41,812 nucleotides of DNA from a virus, in IMG/VR virus record IMGVR_UViG_3300046500_000147, positions 1 through 41,812 of that record; one strand, written 5' to 3'. The notes below the pieces were generated by a model that saw only the letters and a list, made by a program, of their open reading frames with translations, did no database searches and had not been told where the DNA came from. Of the stretch, positions 1 to 6,535 are shown piece by piece (positions within the stretch are counted from its first letter, which is position 1; each line of letters opens with the position of its first letter). A program made the translations under genes and the position numbers.

Positions 1-127
1 AGGGGATCAAAAGCTACGCCGAGGTTACGCCGAGAGGAGACTATGTCATTTGATGCCCGCGAGGCCAAGCAACTACAGCCAGGCCAACACTTTACCATTT
101 CCGACTGCCCGGGGCTCCGATTGGAGG
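1..127. repeat. Terminal direct repeat, left copy (circular contig overlap)
   Basis: Bases 1-127 are identical to 41686-41812, including the start of the integrase gene. An exact 127-base end overlap equals a common assembler k-mer length, so I read it as the overlap of a circular contig rather than a biological terminal repeat. The genome is then a 41,685-bp circle and the integrase is intact across the junction. Confidence 0.9.
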
Positions 128-1335
128 CCTCGGCCTCGGCCAAGTCGTGGACGTACCGCTACAAGAGCCCGGTCGATGCCCGCATGCGCCAGGTAAAGAT
201 TGGCGAGTGGCCGAAGATGTCGCAGCATGCGGCCATCACCGAATGGGAAAAGCTGCGCGACATCCGTGTGGCTGGGCGCGACCCGGCCGCGGAGCGGCGC
301 GCTGAGCGACAACGGGAGAAGGAAGAGTTGGCTAAGGCCCGCGAGCAAGAGTCGCGTCGGCTGACTGTGCGCTCGTTGTGCACGCTGTACCTGGAAGGCC
401 ATGTCGACCGCAGCAGGAAGGAGAAGAGCGCTGCCGAGGCGCGGCGTACGCTCACCCGCGTGCTGGACGAACATCCGGACTTCGCAGACCGGGACCCTTC
501 TACGGTCACCCGCTCGGTGGCGTTCAGCCTGCTCGAGCATTACCTCGATACGCCGGTCCAGGCCGGCAGAATCCGCGCTGAGCTGGGCTCGACGTGGGAC
601 TATGGTCACGACGCCGGCAAGCTGGATGAAGAGGTGCCGAACTGGTGGCGCCAGATCATGCGCGGCAAACTGCGCAGCAAGGGGCGCGTGCGCGAGGGCG
701 AGGCAATCGGCACGGCAAAGCGCGTGCTGAATCCGGAAGAAATCGGCAATCTGATCCGCTGGCTGCCGAATTTTTCCCGGCTGGTCGAGGACGTGGTCAC
801 GCTCTACATGTGGACCTGCACCCGGGGCAGCGAGATCCTCGAGATGGAAGTCGCGGACGTCACGCGCGAAGGTGATGGGCTATGGTGGACGGTGCCGAAG
901 GCAAAGACAAAGAATGCTTGGCGCGACAACGCAACAGACCTGCGCGTGCCCTTGGTGGGCCGGGCCGAGGCGATCGTGCAGCGGCGGATCGAGCTGGTGA
1001 AGTCGGGCTACCTATTCCCGTCCGAAGGGCGCAGTGGCCACGTGGAGCAGAAGACGATCAGCGCAATGGTGTGGATGCACCAGCCGTACGCGAAGACTCG
1101 GCCGGAATACCAGCGCGCCAGGTTGCCGGTGTCGCACTGGTCAGTGCACGACCTGCGGCGCACTGGGCGCACACAGCTGGCGGCGCTGGGGTGTCCTGAT
1201 GAGGTGGCGGAAGCGGTGCTGGGGCACATGCCGAGCGGGATTGCAGGGGTGTATAACCGGCACCGCTATGACCAGGAGCGGCGGGAATGGTTGGCCCGCC
1301 TGAGCGAGCATTACGAGAAGCTTGCGAAATTATGA
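43..1335 (+). CDS. int: P4-type tyrosine recombinase integrase (DUF4102 arm-binding)
   Basis: This 430-aa integrase should carry out site-specific integration and excision of the phage circle. The N-terminal ~80 residues match the DUF4102 arm-binding domain of P4-like integrases. A core-binding region (~110-200) follows, then the catalytic domain with the expected residues: R261 (CTRGSEIL), H369-x-x-R372 (VHDLRR), H395 (LGHMP) and nucleophile Y404 (VYNRH). Length fits the family. The ATG has a clear GAGGAGA ribosome site, and two TACGCC motifs lie just upstream at 15 and 26. The 3' end overlaps the convergent alpA-like gene by 6 bp. The probable attP lies directly upstream. Confidence 0.95.
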   Translation: MSFDAREAKQLQPGQHFTISDCPGLRLEASASAKSWTYRYKSPVDARMRQVKIGEWPKMSQHAAITEWEKLRDIRVAGRDPAAERRAERQREKEELAKAREQESRRLTVRSLCTLYLEGHVDRSRKEKSAAEARRTLTRVLDEHPDFADRDPSTVTRSVAFSLLEHYLDTPVQAGRIRAELGSTWDYGHDAGKLDEEVPNWWRQIMRGKLRSKGRVREGEAIGTAKRVLNPEEIGNLIRWLPNFSRLVEDVVTLYMWTCTRGSEILEMEVADVTREGDGLWWTVPKAKTKNAWRDNATDLRVPLVGRAEAIVQRRIELVKSGYLFPSEGRSGHVEQKTISAMVWMHQPYAKTRPEYQRARLPVSHWSVHDLRRTGRTQLAALGCPDEVAEAVLGHMPSGIAGVYNRHRYDQERREWLARLSEHYEKLAKL

Positions 1336-1590
1336 ATGCAAGGCGGCGGTGTGCGTCTGGGATGTGGTTTTCTTGCTGCGGTTGCCCGTGTTCTCTGGCG
1401 GCAGCTGAGCCGACAGCGGGCGTGCTTCGCACCACTCCTCGATTTCACGGATGAGCCAGCCGACGCGCCGGCCGGAGATCTGGCGGGGCGCAGGGAACTC
1501 GCCTGCGCGGACCATGCGCTGCAGCGTCGAAGTGCTCGTGCCGATCGAGTCGGCTGCGTCTTCAAGTTCAAGGAAAAAAATCGGCTTCAC
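1330..1590 (-). CDS. AlpA-family excisionase / transcriptional regulator
   Basis: An 86-aa protein with an AlpA/MerR-like winged-helix core: FLELEDAADSIGTSTSTLQR, then VRAGEFPAPRQISGRRVGWL and IREIEEW, the classic order of AlpA-type regulators and phage excisionases. A GTG start at 1590 is chosen because GAGG sits 7 bases upstream and the translated start (MKPIFFLEL) fits the family. An upstream ATG would place coding sequence inside the operator. The tail after residue ~60 is polar. It converges on int, overlapping it by 6 bp. Two repressor-type operators lie over its promoter (1628-1668), so it should be silent in the lysogen and switched on at induction, as expected for an excisionase. Confidence 0.8.
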   Translation of the reverse strand: MKPIFFLELEDAADSIGTSTSTLQRMVRAGEFPAPRQISGRRVGWLIREIEEWCEARPLSAQLPPENTGNRSKKTTSQTHTAALHS

Positions 1591-1627
1591 GTGCGACCTC
1601 GGGAGTACGGAAGAATTCAATGACCCA

Positions 1628-1668
1628 AGTTTAGTAGTTACTAAATACATCGTCAAGTGAATACTTAA
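1628..1668 (-). promoter_or_regulatory. alpA promoter with two repressor operators (operator cluster A)
   Basis: Reading leftward, -35 TTGACG (1656-1651), a 17-bp spacer and -10 TAAACT (1633-1628). Operator A1 TTTAGTAGTTACTAAA (1630-1645) covers the -10 and A2 TCAAGTGAATACTTAA (1653-1668) covers the -35; their centres are 23 bp apart. The same layout recurs at 10604-10644 and 12263-12303. A2 overlaps the stop codon of the last early gene. Confidence 0.75.
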
Positions 1669-1979
1669 CGCGCGCCCGGGGCATGTGTCGCGGCCGCCCG
1701 ACACAGCACCCGCCGCGCCGCGGCCTCCCTGCTGGTGATCACTGGCTCGACCAGAGGCTCGGTGCTTTCCAGACTTGGGAAGCACTCGGCATAGGTGTCG
1801 TGCACCACCAGGCGCAATGGAAGGGCGGTCTGCAGGCGAAATGCGTCGGCGTTGGTCAGCAAGGGATGCCACGGCACAGGGTCGCCGCGATCGGTGTATG
1901 CGACGGGGCCCTGGCGCCCCCAGCCGATCGTGATACCGACCGCTTGCGCGACCAGGCTGAGCATCTCCATGTCGTTCAT
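1665..1979 (-). CDS. Small phage early protein, NinX/DUF2591-like
   Basis: 104 aa, last gene of the leftward early operon, two bases after the stop of the preceding gene. The central stretch (YTDRGDPVPWHPLLTNADAF followed by RLQTALPLRL) resembles a short conserved phage domain found in NinX/DUF2591-type proteins, which has a W-P-L core and a D-A/G-x-x-L segment. I cannot name a biochemical activity. The C-terminal third is alanine-rich and probably disordered. Its stop codon lies within operator A2, so the operon ends where the alpA promoter begins. Confidence 0.65.
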   Translation of the reverse strand: MNDMEMLSLVAQAVGITIGWGRQGPVAYTDRGDPVPWHPLLTNADAFRLQTALPLRLVVHDTYAECFPSLESTEPLVEPVITSREAAARRVLCRAAATHAPGAR

Positions 1980-1981
1980 TG

Positions 1982-3250
1982 TCAGAGCTTGTTGGCTTGC
2001 GCGCGGCCCGTTTCCAGTGCGCGGGCGATGTCGCCCAAGATCGTCCCCGCCACTGCGGCAACGTCTTCGTGCGTCATGTGGTCGGGCATCGTCACGCCGG
2101 CCAGCTTCGCCACGCGCGCCAGGCGCTTCGACAGGAACTCAGCGTCGGACAGCGGTGCAGCAGTCTCACGGCTGGGTGCTGGACCGAGGTCGGAATGTTC
2201 GCAGGACGTGGCAAGGCAGACGTTCAGCTCATGGCCGCACTTGCATTCGTAGCTCGCGCTTGCCGTGGTGGCCTCGACCTCGCCGGACCCTTCGCAGGCA
2301 TCGCATTTGAGCTTGCACTCAATCGGGCCGCACGGGCCTTGCTGCCAATCCGTGTTGCTGCCATCCTTGCATTCTTCGCAGCGAACCTTTGGAGTGCTTG
2401 CCGTGGTGGCCGCAGGCTGGATGACGCCGAGCGCGCGGGCTTCAAATTGCCAATCGTTGTTGATTGGAACCCGGCGGTAATCGTCATAGGTACCGCGCGA
2501 GCACTTCGTCCAGTCGGTCCAGCCTTCGCCCTCGGGCCTCCACATCGGGCGCATACGGCCTTGATACTCGACAACCGCCCCGATCTGATAGGTAGGTGCA
2601 GGCTCATAGTGCACCGGGTCCGTGCCTTCGCTCGGCACGACTTCGAACGGCAGCGCGGCACGCGGCAGTAGGCCAATGATGCGCGGCACGTACTCGTCAA
2701 TGCCATCGGTGCCGATGTTGGTGTGCTCGGTCAGCGCGCACGCGAGAGCTTCCTCGAACTGCTCTTGAGGCGTTCCGACAGCCGCTCCGGCCTGCTGGGT
2801 GGCCTGATGGGTAGCAGTGGCGGTACGCTGACCGCAGACGCCTGCGAGATCACAAGCGGCTTTTGTGTGGGTGCCGCAAGCGCAGCTTTCCGATTTCGCG
2901 GCCGCTTCTTCGTCCGACTCGCGCCCGGAGCCATTGCAGAGGTCGCAGGTTTCGCCGATGTTCGCAATCACGCCTTTGCCGAAGCACTGGCCACACGCTG
3001 TCTTGGAATCCGCAGGAGTTGCAAGGACGTATTCAAGCATCGCTTTAGCTTCGTCGGCATTCATCAGGTGCGTGCCGATAGGCTTTGTGACGTTGGGCGC
3101 AATCCGTGCGCTAAGGCTATCGGGCATCGGCCACGCGAGAAAACGATTCACCAGTTCCGGCAGGGTAGGTGCTTCGGGCGCGGCTTGCCGGGATAGGGCT
3201 TGCTCGGCTTTCAGTGCGCGTTCTGCGCTTTTGGTGGTGGGCTGGTTCAT
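1982..3250 (-). CDS. Early protein with two DnaJ-type zinc modules and an EHTN module
   Basis: 422 aa, unrecognised as a whole. The ATG at 3250 overlaps the previous stop (ATGA); the longer reading frame upstream is rejected. Two CxxCxGxG-style pairs, like the zinc region of DnaJ but without a J domain, are visible: CGQCFGKG (86-93) with CDLCNGSG (102-109), and CEECKDG (291-297) with CDACEGSG (316-323). Further Cys pairs occur around 123-139 and 336-350. Residues ~168-200 (EHTN...DGID) match a segment of the 305-aa early protein at 3753-4670. Residues ~219-275 resemble a common phage early domain ending in W...Y..Y.....W.FEARAL. A zinc-binding scaffold is likely; its target is unknown. Confidence 0.7.
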   Translation of the reverse strand: MNQPTTKSAERALKAEQALSRQAAPEAPTLPELVNRFLAWPMPDSLSARIAPNVTKPIGTHLMNADEAKAMLEYVLATPADSKTACGQCFGKGVIANIGETCDLCNGSGRESDEEAAAKSESCACGTHTKAACDLAGVCGQRTATATHQATQQAGAAVGTPQEQFEEALACALTEHTNIGTDGIDEYVPRIIGLLPRAALPFEVVPSEGTDPVHYEPAPTYQIGAVVEYQGRMRPMWRPEGEGWTDWTKCSRGTYDDYRRVPINNDWQFEARALGVIQPAATTASTPKVRCEECKDGSNTDWQQGPCGPIECKLKCDACEGSGEVEATTASASYECKCGHELNVCLATSCEHSDLGPAPSRETAAPLSDAEFLSKRLARVAKLAGVTMPDHMTHEDVAAVAGTILGDIARALETGRAQANKL

Positions 3251-3471
3251 TTCGATCCTTTCTCGGCCGCCGCTACGGCAGCATCCATCAGCTTGAGTTG
3301 GCGGTGCTGTTCTTTTTTGCACATAGCAATGATGCGCTGCGCGGTTCCGCCGACATTCCCAGTGAGGAGGCCGCCTTCCAAAATCTCTGCCACGGCGGCG
3401 TACACCATCAGGTTGGTATGGGCTTCCATTGCGGCTTTGAGAGCCTTGCTTGGAACTGGATATGCGCTCAC
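3247..3471 (-). CDS. Small hypothetical early protein (74 aa)
   Basis: 74 aa, not recognised. It starts with GTG at 3471 overlapping the upstream stop (GTGA) and ends in an ATGA overlap with the next gene, so it is translationally coupled on both sides. Predominantly helical and alanine-rich, with a basic KKEQHRQLK stretch near the C-terminus. No signal peptide or membrane segment. The coupling is the main support that it is real. Confidence 0.6.
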   Translation of the reverse strand: MSAYPVPSKALKAAMEAHTNLMVYAAVAEILEGGLLTGNVGGTAQRIIAMCKKEQHRQLKLMDAAVAAAEKGSK

Positions 3472-3749
3472 TTCGCACTCCCATCATTTCCGCCCTGGTC
3501 GGCGCTGGCCCGCTTGGTGCTCTTGCCGCACCAGGGGCAAAACGACGCAATCATGCTGACCGGCTTGCCCTTCGCGCTGTTATAGGGGCGGTTGTCGCCG
3601 CGCACCGTGTAGGTGAGGCTGATGACGCCTTCGCCGGTAGCAAAGTTGATGCCGAGGAAGTCGGCGGACACCTTCGGGTTGATTACGCCCTGCTTGGCGT
3701 AATGCTTGGCCAGCTTCTTTTCGTTGAAATCCAGGCAATCGCAATTCAT
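3468..3749 (-). CDS. Small zinc-finger-like early protein (93 aa)
   Basis: 93 aa. It begins MNCDCLDFNEKKLAKHY and has a later CPWCGKS pair, so four cysteines (CxC at the N-terminus, CPWC at ~71-74) could bind one zinc ion. The middle (INFATGEGVISLTYTV) looks like a beta sheet. Proteins of this kind, an N-terminal CDC and a distal CPxCG, are common in phage early regions, with no assigned function. The start has a good AAGGAG site that overlaps the preceding gene's stop. Confidence 0.65.
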   Translation of the reverse strand: MNCDCLDFNEKKLAKHYAKQGVINPKVSADFLGINFATGEGVISLTYTVRGDNRPYNSAKGKPVSMIASFCPWCGKSTKRASADQGGNDGSAK

Positions 3750-3752
3750 GGC

Positions 3753-4670
3753 TTACTCCTTCGGGGCGGCGCTGGCCGGGGTAGCGGGAATGGTGCGCAG
3801 AGAACGGATCGGCTCGAAGCATTGCTTCGCCTGATTGAGGAAGCCGACAGTGCTTTCTGCGCTGTAGTTGCCATGCTTCTCGATGCTGGCGATCAGGTTG
3901 TCGAGGATTTCCAACCCTTCGCGCGCTTCCTCCTCTGCCTCGCGCACCTCGGATGCCGCTGCCTGGCTGGCCTGTGCGCCGTCCATAGGGCCTGGAGAAG
4001 TGAGATAGCCTTGTTCGCACCACTCTGCAATTTCCGACGCTTCCACTGGCTTGAGTGCGGCGTGATTGATAGCCCATGCCATCGTCATCGCATGAGTGTC
4101 GATGCCGTCTTGGCTCAGGTTCGTGTGCTCGGCCAAAAAGGTAGCCAGCGCGTTGTCGATGCGATCTTCGCCAAGGTCGTAGGTCGGCGCGCTGGCATCG
4201 GTGGTAGTTGTAGCGGCGCGGTCGATGCGCTCGATCTCGGCCAGGATGAGTGCGGCGGCTTTCACCAGGTCGGCGCGCCGGCTCTTTGGTTTGAACCAGC
4301 CGATTGCCCAAGAGTTCGGCCAGACGCACCGCACCTCGGCGGTCATCCCGCCCGGGCCAAATTCTTCCATGACGTCGCGTTCAGCCTGATCGATTGTTGC
4401 GGCGAACGCGTAGGCGGCCGCGGCTTTCGCGAGCGAATAGTCGGTATGCTCGCTGTCGTGGTCCGGCGTCCAGTGCTCTATTTCGATCTGCCGCCGGCGC
4501 TCGGCCAGCACATCGTATGTGGCGGCGCTCACAACGTCGTTACTCGGACCGAGAACCAGCACCGGCTGGTCGCCGGATGGGTAGCTGCTGCGCGTCGACC
4601 CATTGGCGGCGCGGTGCGCCGAAACGCCGAGAGGAATGGCTGGGTGTTCATTTTTCGGATGGTTCTCCAT
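3753..4670 (-). CDS. Conserved phage early protein (ERRRQ...KAAALILAEIERIDR domain)
   Basis: 305 aa. Residues ~54-152 form a domain widespread in phage early regions: AERRRQIEIEHWTPDHD, an Ala-rich helix, WPNSWAIGWFKPKSRRADL, then KAAALILAEIERIDR. I know this pattern from many prophages but no proven function. Residues 171-204 carry an EHTNLSQDGID module shared with the 422-aa zinc protein at 1982-3250. The C-terminal part is a probable coiled coil rich in Glu (AEEEAREGLEIL). The ATG at 4670 has GGAG upstream and overlaps the previous gene by 23 bp. Confidence 0.75.
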   Translation of the reverse strand: MENHPKNEHPAIPLGVSAHRAANGSTRSSYPSGDQPVLVLGPSNDVVSAATYDVLAERRRQIEIEHWTPDHDSEHTDYSLAKAAAAYAFAATIDQAERDVMEEFGPGGMTAEVRCVWPNSWAIGWFKPKSRRADLVKAAALILAEIERIDRAATTTTDASAPTYDLGEDRIDNALATFLAEHTNLSQDGIDTHAMTMAWAINHAALKPVEASEIAEWCEQGYLTSPGPMDGAQASQAAASEVREAEEEAREGLEILDNLIASIEKHGNYSAESTVGFLNQAKQCFEPIRSLRTIPATPASAAPKE

Positions 4671-4923
4671 CGCTGGCTCCTTTATGGTCCGAGGGTTTGA
4701 TCTGAATTTCGGCGCTGTCGACGCCTTCCGTTTTCCCGGCCAGATACACTGTCATCTGGAAGTCGCAGCCGGACAGGTTCACCGAAAGGCATTGAATGAA
4801 TTGGCTCAGTCCCTGGTGCAGCACTGGGCGCGAGCAGTGTAGGGACTTCAGCAGCGCTGCCTGGTGCCTGTAGACGTATGGATCGAGAGGCTCGTCCTGG
4901 TTATTGCTAATAGGTCCAGTCAT
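4648..4923 (-). CDS. Small hypothetical early protein (91 aa)
   Basis: 91 aa, unrecognised. The ATG at 4923 overlaps the upstream stop (ATGA), and the end overlaps the next gene. A helical N-terminal half (YRHQAALLKSLHCSRPVLHQ) is followed by a possible strand (FQMTVYLAGKTEG) and a polar tail. Translational coupling on both sides supports it. Confidence 0.6.
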   Translation of the reverse strand: MTGPISNNQDEPLDPYVYRHQAALLKSLHCSRPVLHQGLSQFIQCLSVNLSGCDFQMTVYLAGKTEGVDSAEIQIKPSDHKGASDGEPSEK

Positions 4924-5603
4924 GGCGCAATCTTCTTGAACTCGACCACCCACACCCAAGGGTTGGCGTCCCAGCTGCCGGCGCCGTTGATGCTCACCCA
5001 CAGCGTCCGATAGCTTTCCTTCGCTGTTGAGCAGGTCAGGCTAACCACGTCCTTACCCATCGGTTCGCTGTAGTCGCGCCAGAACGTGCCTTCGCTGTGC
5101 AGACTCTCGATGCCCTCGGCGCGCGCTGCAGCCTCGCTGATATCCTGCAGCCGCTCGACGCGCACCGACACGATCTCCAGTAGGATGCGGCTGGCGGCGC
5201 GTGGCATGTGGATGCTGGGCTTCCACTTCAGCCCGTAGTCCTTACGGGCCTCATCGCCGTACGAACCGGGCCGGCAGTCGGCCGCGAACGCGTAGCGCTG
5301 CAGCTTCCCGTCCTGGTCGCGATGCTCGACGCCGGTGCCGAAGGTGTCGAGGAACGTCTCGCGCACCCAAAGGCGGTCGCCGGGCACGCCGAACTTGCAG
5401 CGGAAGACCGCGCCCTTCGGCTCTGGCTCGCGCGTCATCAGGCCGACCCACTCGCGGCCGGCCAGGTCGCCGTTCATCGGTAGGACGTCGAGCGGCTGCA
5501 AGCGCAGCGCGCGCCGCGTCTGCGTCTTGCTGCCGTCGAGAAGCGCGCGCACCATGGCGCCGCTGAAGAGGATGCCGCGTTCGGCTGGAGTATTGGTCTT
5601 CAC
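4920..5603 (-). CDS. ASCH/YqfB-like phage protein
   Basis: 227 aa from the GTG at 5603, which has GAGGTG six bases upstream; an in-frame GTG at 5612 lacks such a site. The start ERGILFSGAMVRALLDGSKTQTRR, then GDRLWVRETF and KWKPSIHMPRAASRI...VRVERLQDIS, is the hallmark of phage proteins related to the ASCH RNA-binding fold: a K-T-x-T-R-R strand and an M-P-R/ASR motif. Members are often annotated as morphogenetic or hypothetical protein without evidence. Near full family length. It sits in the early operon, so a role in nucleic-acid metabolism is more likely than one in assembly. Confidence 0.75.
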   Translation of the reverse strand: MKTNTPAERGILFSGAMVRALLDGSKTQTRRALRLQPLDVLPMNGDLAGREWVGLMTREPEPKGAVFRCKFGVPGDRLWVRETFLDTFGTGVEHRDQDGKLQRYAFAADCRPGSYGDEARKDYGLKWKPSIHMPRAASRILLEIVSVRVERLQDISEAAARAEGIESLHSEGTFWRDYSEPMGKDVVSLTCSTAKESYRTLWVSINGAGSWDANPWVWVVEFKKIAP

Positions 5604-5613
5604 GGTGCACACC

Positions 5614-6327
5614 TCACGCCACGAGCTGCGCCGCCGCGGGAAGGTTGATTGGCGGCGGCGTCAGCTCGTCGAAGTCGCCCATGTCGAGGTCGCGCATCAG
5701 GAAGTCGCGGAAGGCGTCGACACCATCGTTTTCGATCTCGTACTCGACGGAACGATGGAATGTGGTCGATATCGGGCCCGGTGTGCCGACCACATATAGC
5801 CGGCGCCGTTCGCCATCCGGCGGCAACGCCCGCGACGAATCTGCGAGCAGGATGAAGTTGGTTCGGTTGGGGCGGCGCACTGCGGCTCGCCCAGCGGTGC
5901 TCTGCATCATGTCTCTCACCGTGATCAGTCCTTTGAGGCGGTCCAGGTAGCCCGGCGATAGATCTCCGTCGATGATCATCAGGCGCGTTCCAACGGGCCA
6001 GCTGGCGATCGTATCGAGCGGCCGCATGTACGTGCGGGCACCGCCATCTTCGTAGAGCTCCATGACGATGCGTTCGAAGAATAGCCGTTTCCCGGCCCCT
6101 TCCGGTCCTGCAATGACCAGCGCGCGCGACATCTTCGCGCCAGGGTTGCGCAGCGGGTAGGCCAGCCAGCGCATGATCCACAGGCATCTGTCTTCGTCGA
6201 AATCGCACAGGTACAGGAGCAGGGCTTTGATGTTGGCGTAGTTGACGGGCTGGTGGTGGGTTCGGTCGGTGAGCGCCGCGAGCGCTGCCCTGACGACTCC
6301 GCGAATTTTCAGGACATAATTTTTCAT
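5614..6327 (-). CDS. Degenerate DUF5906/D5-like helicase paralogue (pseudo-ATPase)
   Basis: 237 aa, clearly homologous to the C-terminal ATPase of the phage's own primase-helicase (13401-16130). IMRWLAYPLRNPGAKM (51-66) matches ILRWLAYPLQHPGAKM there, and the alignment runs on to LFFERIV/LFFQDVL. Key residues are lost: Walker A reads GPEGAGKR (74-81) with Arg where Ser/Thr is needed; Walker B reads LMIIDGD rather than LFMLFEEV, losing the acidic pair; the sensor Asn region reads LLADSS. The GERRRL arginine region persists. There is no primase half. The frame is fully open, so it looks maintained, not decaying. It may bind helicase subunits or DNA as a regulator; ATP hydrolysis is unlikely. 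Confidence 0.8.
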   Translation of the reverse strand: MKNYVLKIRGVVRAALAALTDRTHHQPVNYANIKALLLYLCDFDEDRCLWIMRWLAYPLRNPGAKMSRALVIAGPEGAGKRLFFERIVMELYEDGGARTYMRPLDTIASWPVGTRLMIIDGDLSPGYLDRLKGLITVRDMMQSTAGRAAVRRPNRTNFILLADSSRALPPDGERRRLYVVGTPGPISTTFHRSVEYEIENDGVDAFRDFLMRDLDMGDFDELTPPPINLPAAAQLVA

Positions 6328-6349
6328 TGTTGTGGTCTCGATGAGGGTT

Positions 6350-6535
6350 TCAGGCGGCCTTCTTGCCGGCCGATTCGTGCACGCACTTGGTGCAGGCGCC
6401 GTACTGGTTCAGCTGCTTCGCGGTCGTGACCGCACCGCACGCGCAGCGTTTCCGGCGGAGCGTGATCGGTGTGCTGGCGGCCGTGTTCGCGCGGTACAGC
6501 TCCGTACTGCTCGGGTTGGCGGTGCCGAATTTCAT
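6350..6535 (-). CDS. Small zinc-ribbon-like protein (61 aa)
   Basis: 61 aa, starting in an ATGA overlap with the methyltransferase stop. Residues ~31-53 contain CACG and, after 15 residues, CTKC, a plausible four-cysteine zinc knuckle preceded by a basic stretch (LRRKR). Such mini zinc ribbons in phage early operons are usually nucleic-acid or protein adaptors. No specific function is assigned. Confidence 0.65.
   Translation of the reverse strand: MKFGTANPSSTELYRANTAASTPITLRRKRCACGAVTTAKQLNQYGACTKCVHESAGKKAA

Noticed and set aside
3251-3550. N-terminal extension of the 422-aa early protein
   Set aside because: It overlaps two coupled upstream genes; the ATG at 3250 forms the usual ATGA overlap.
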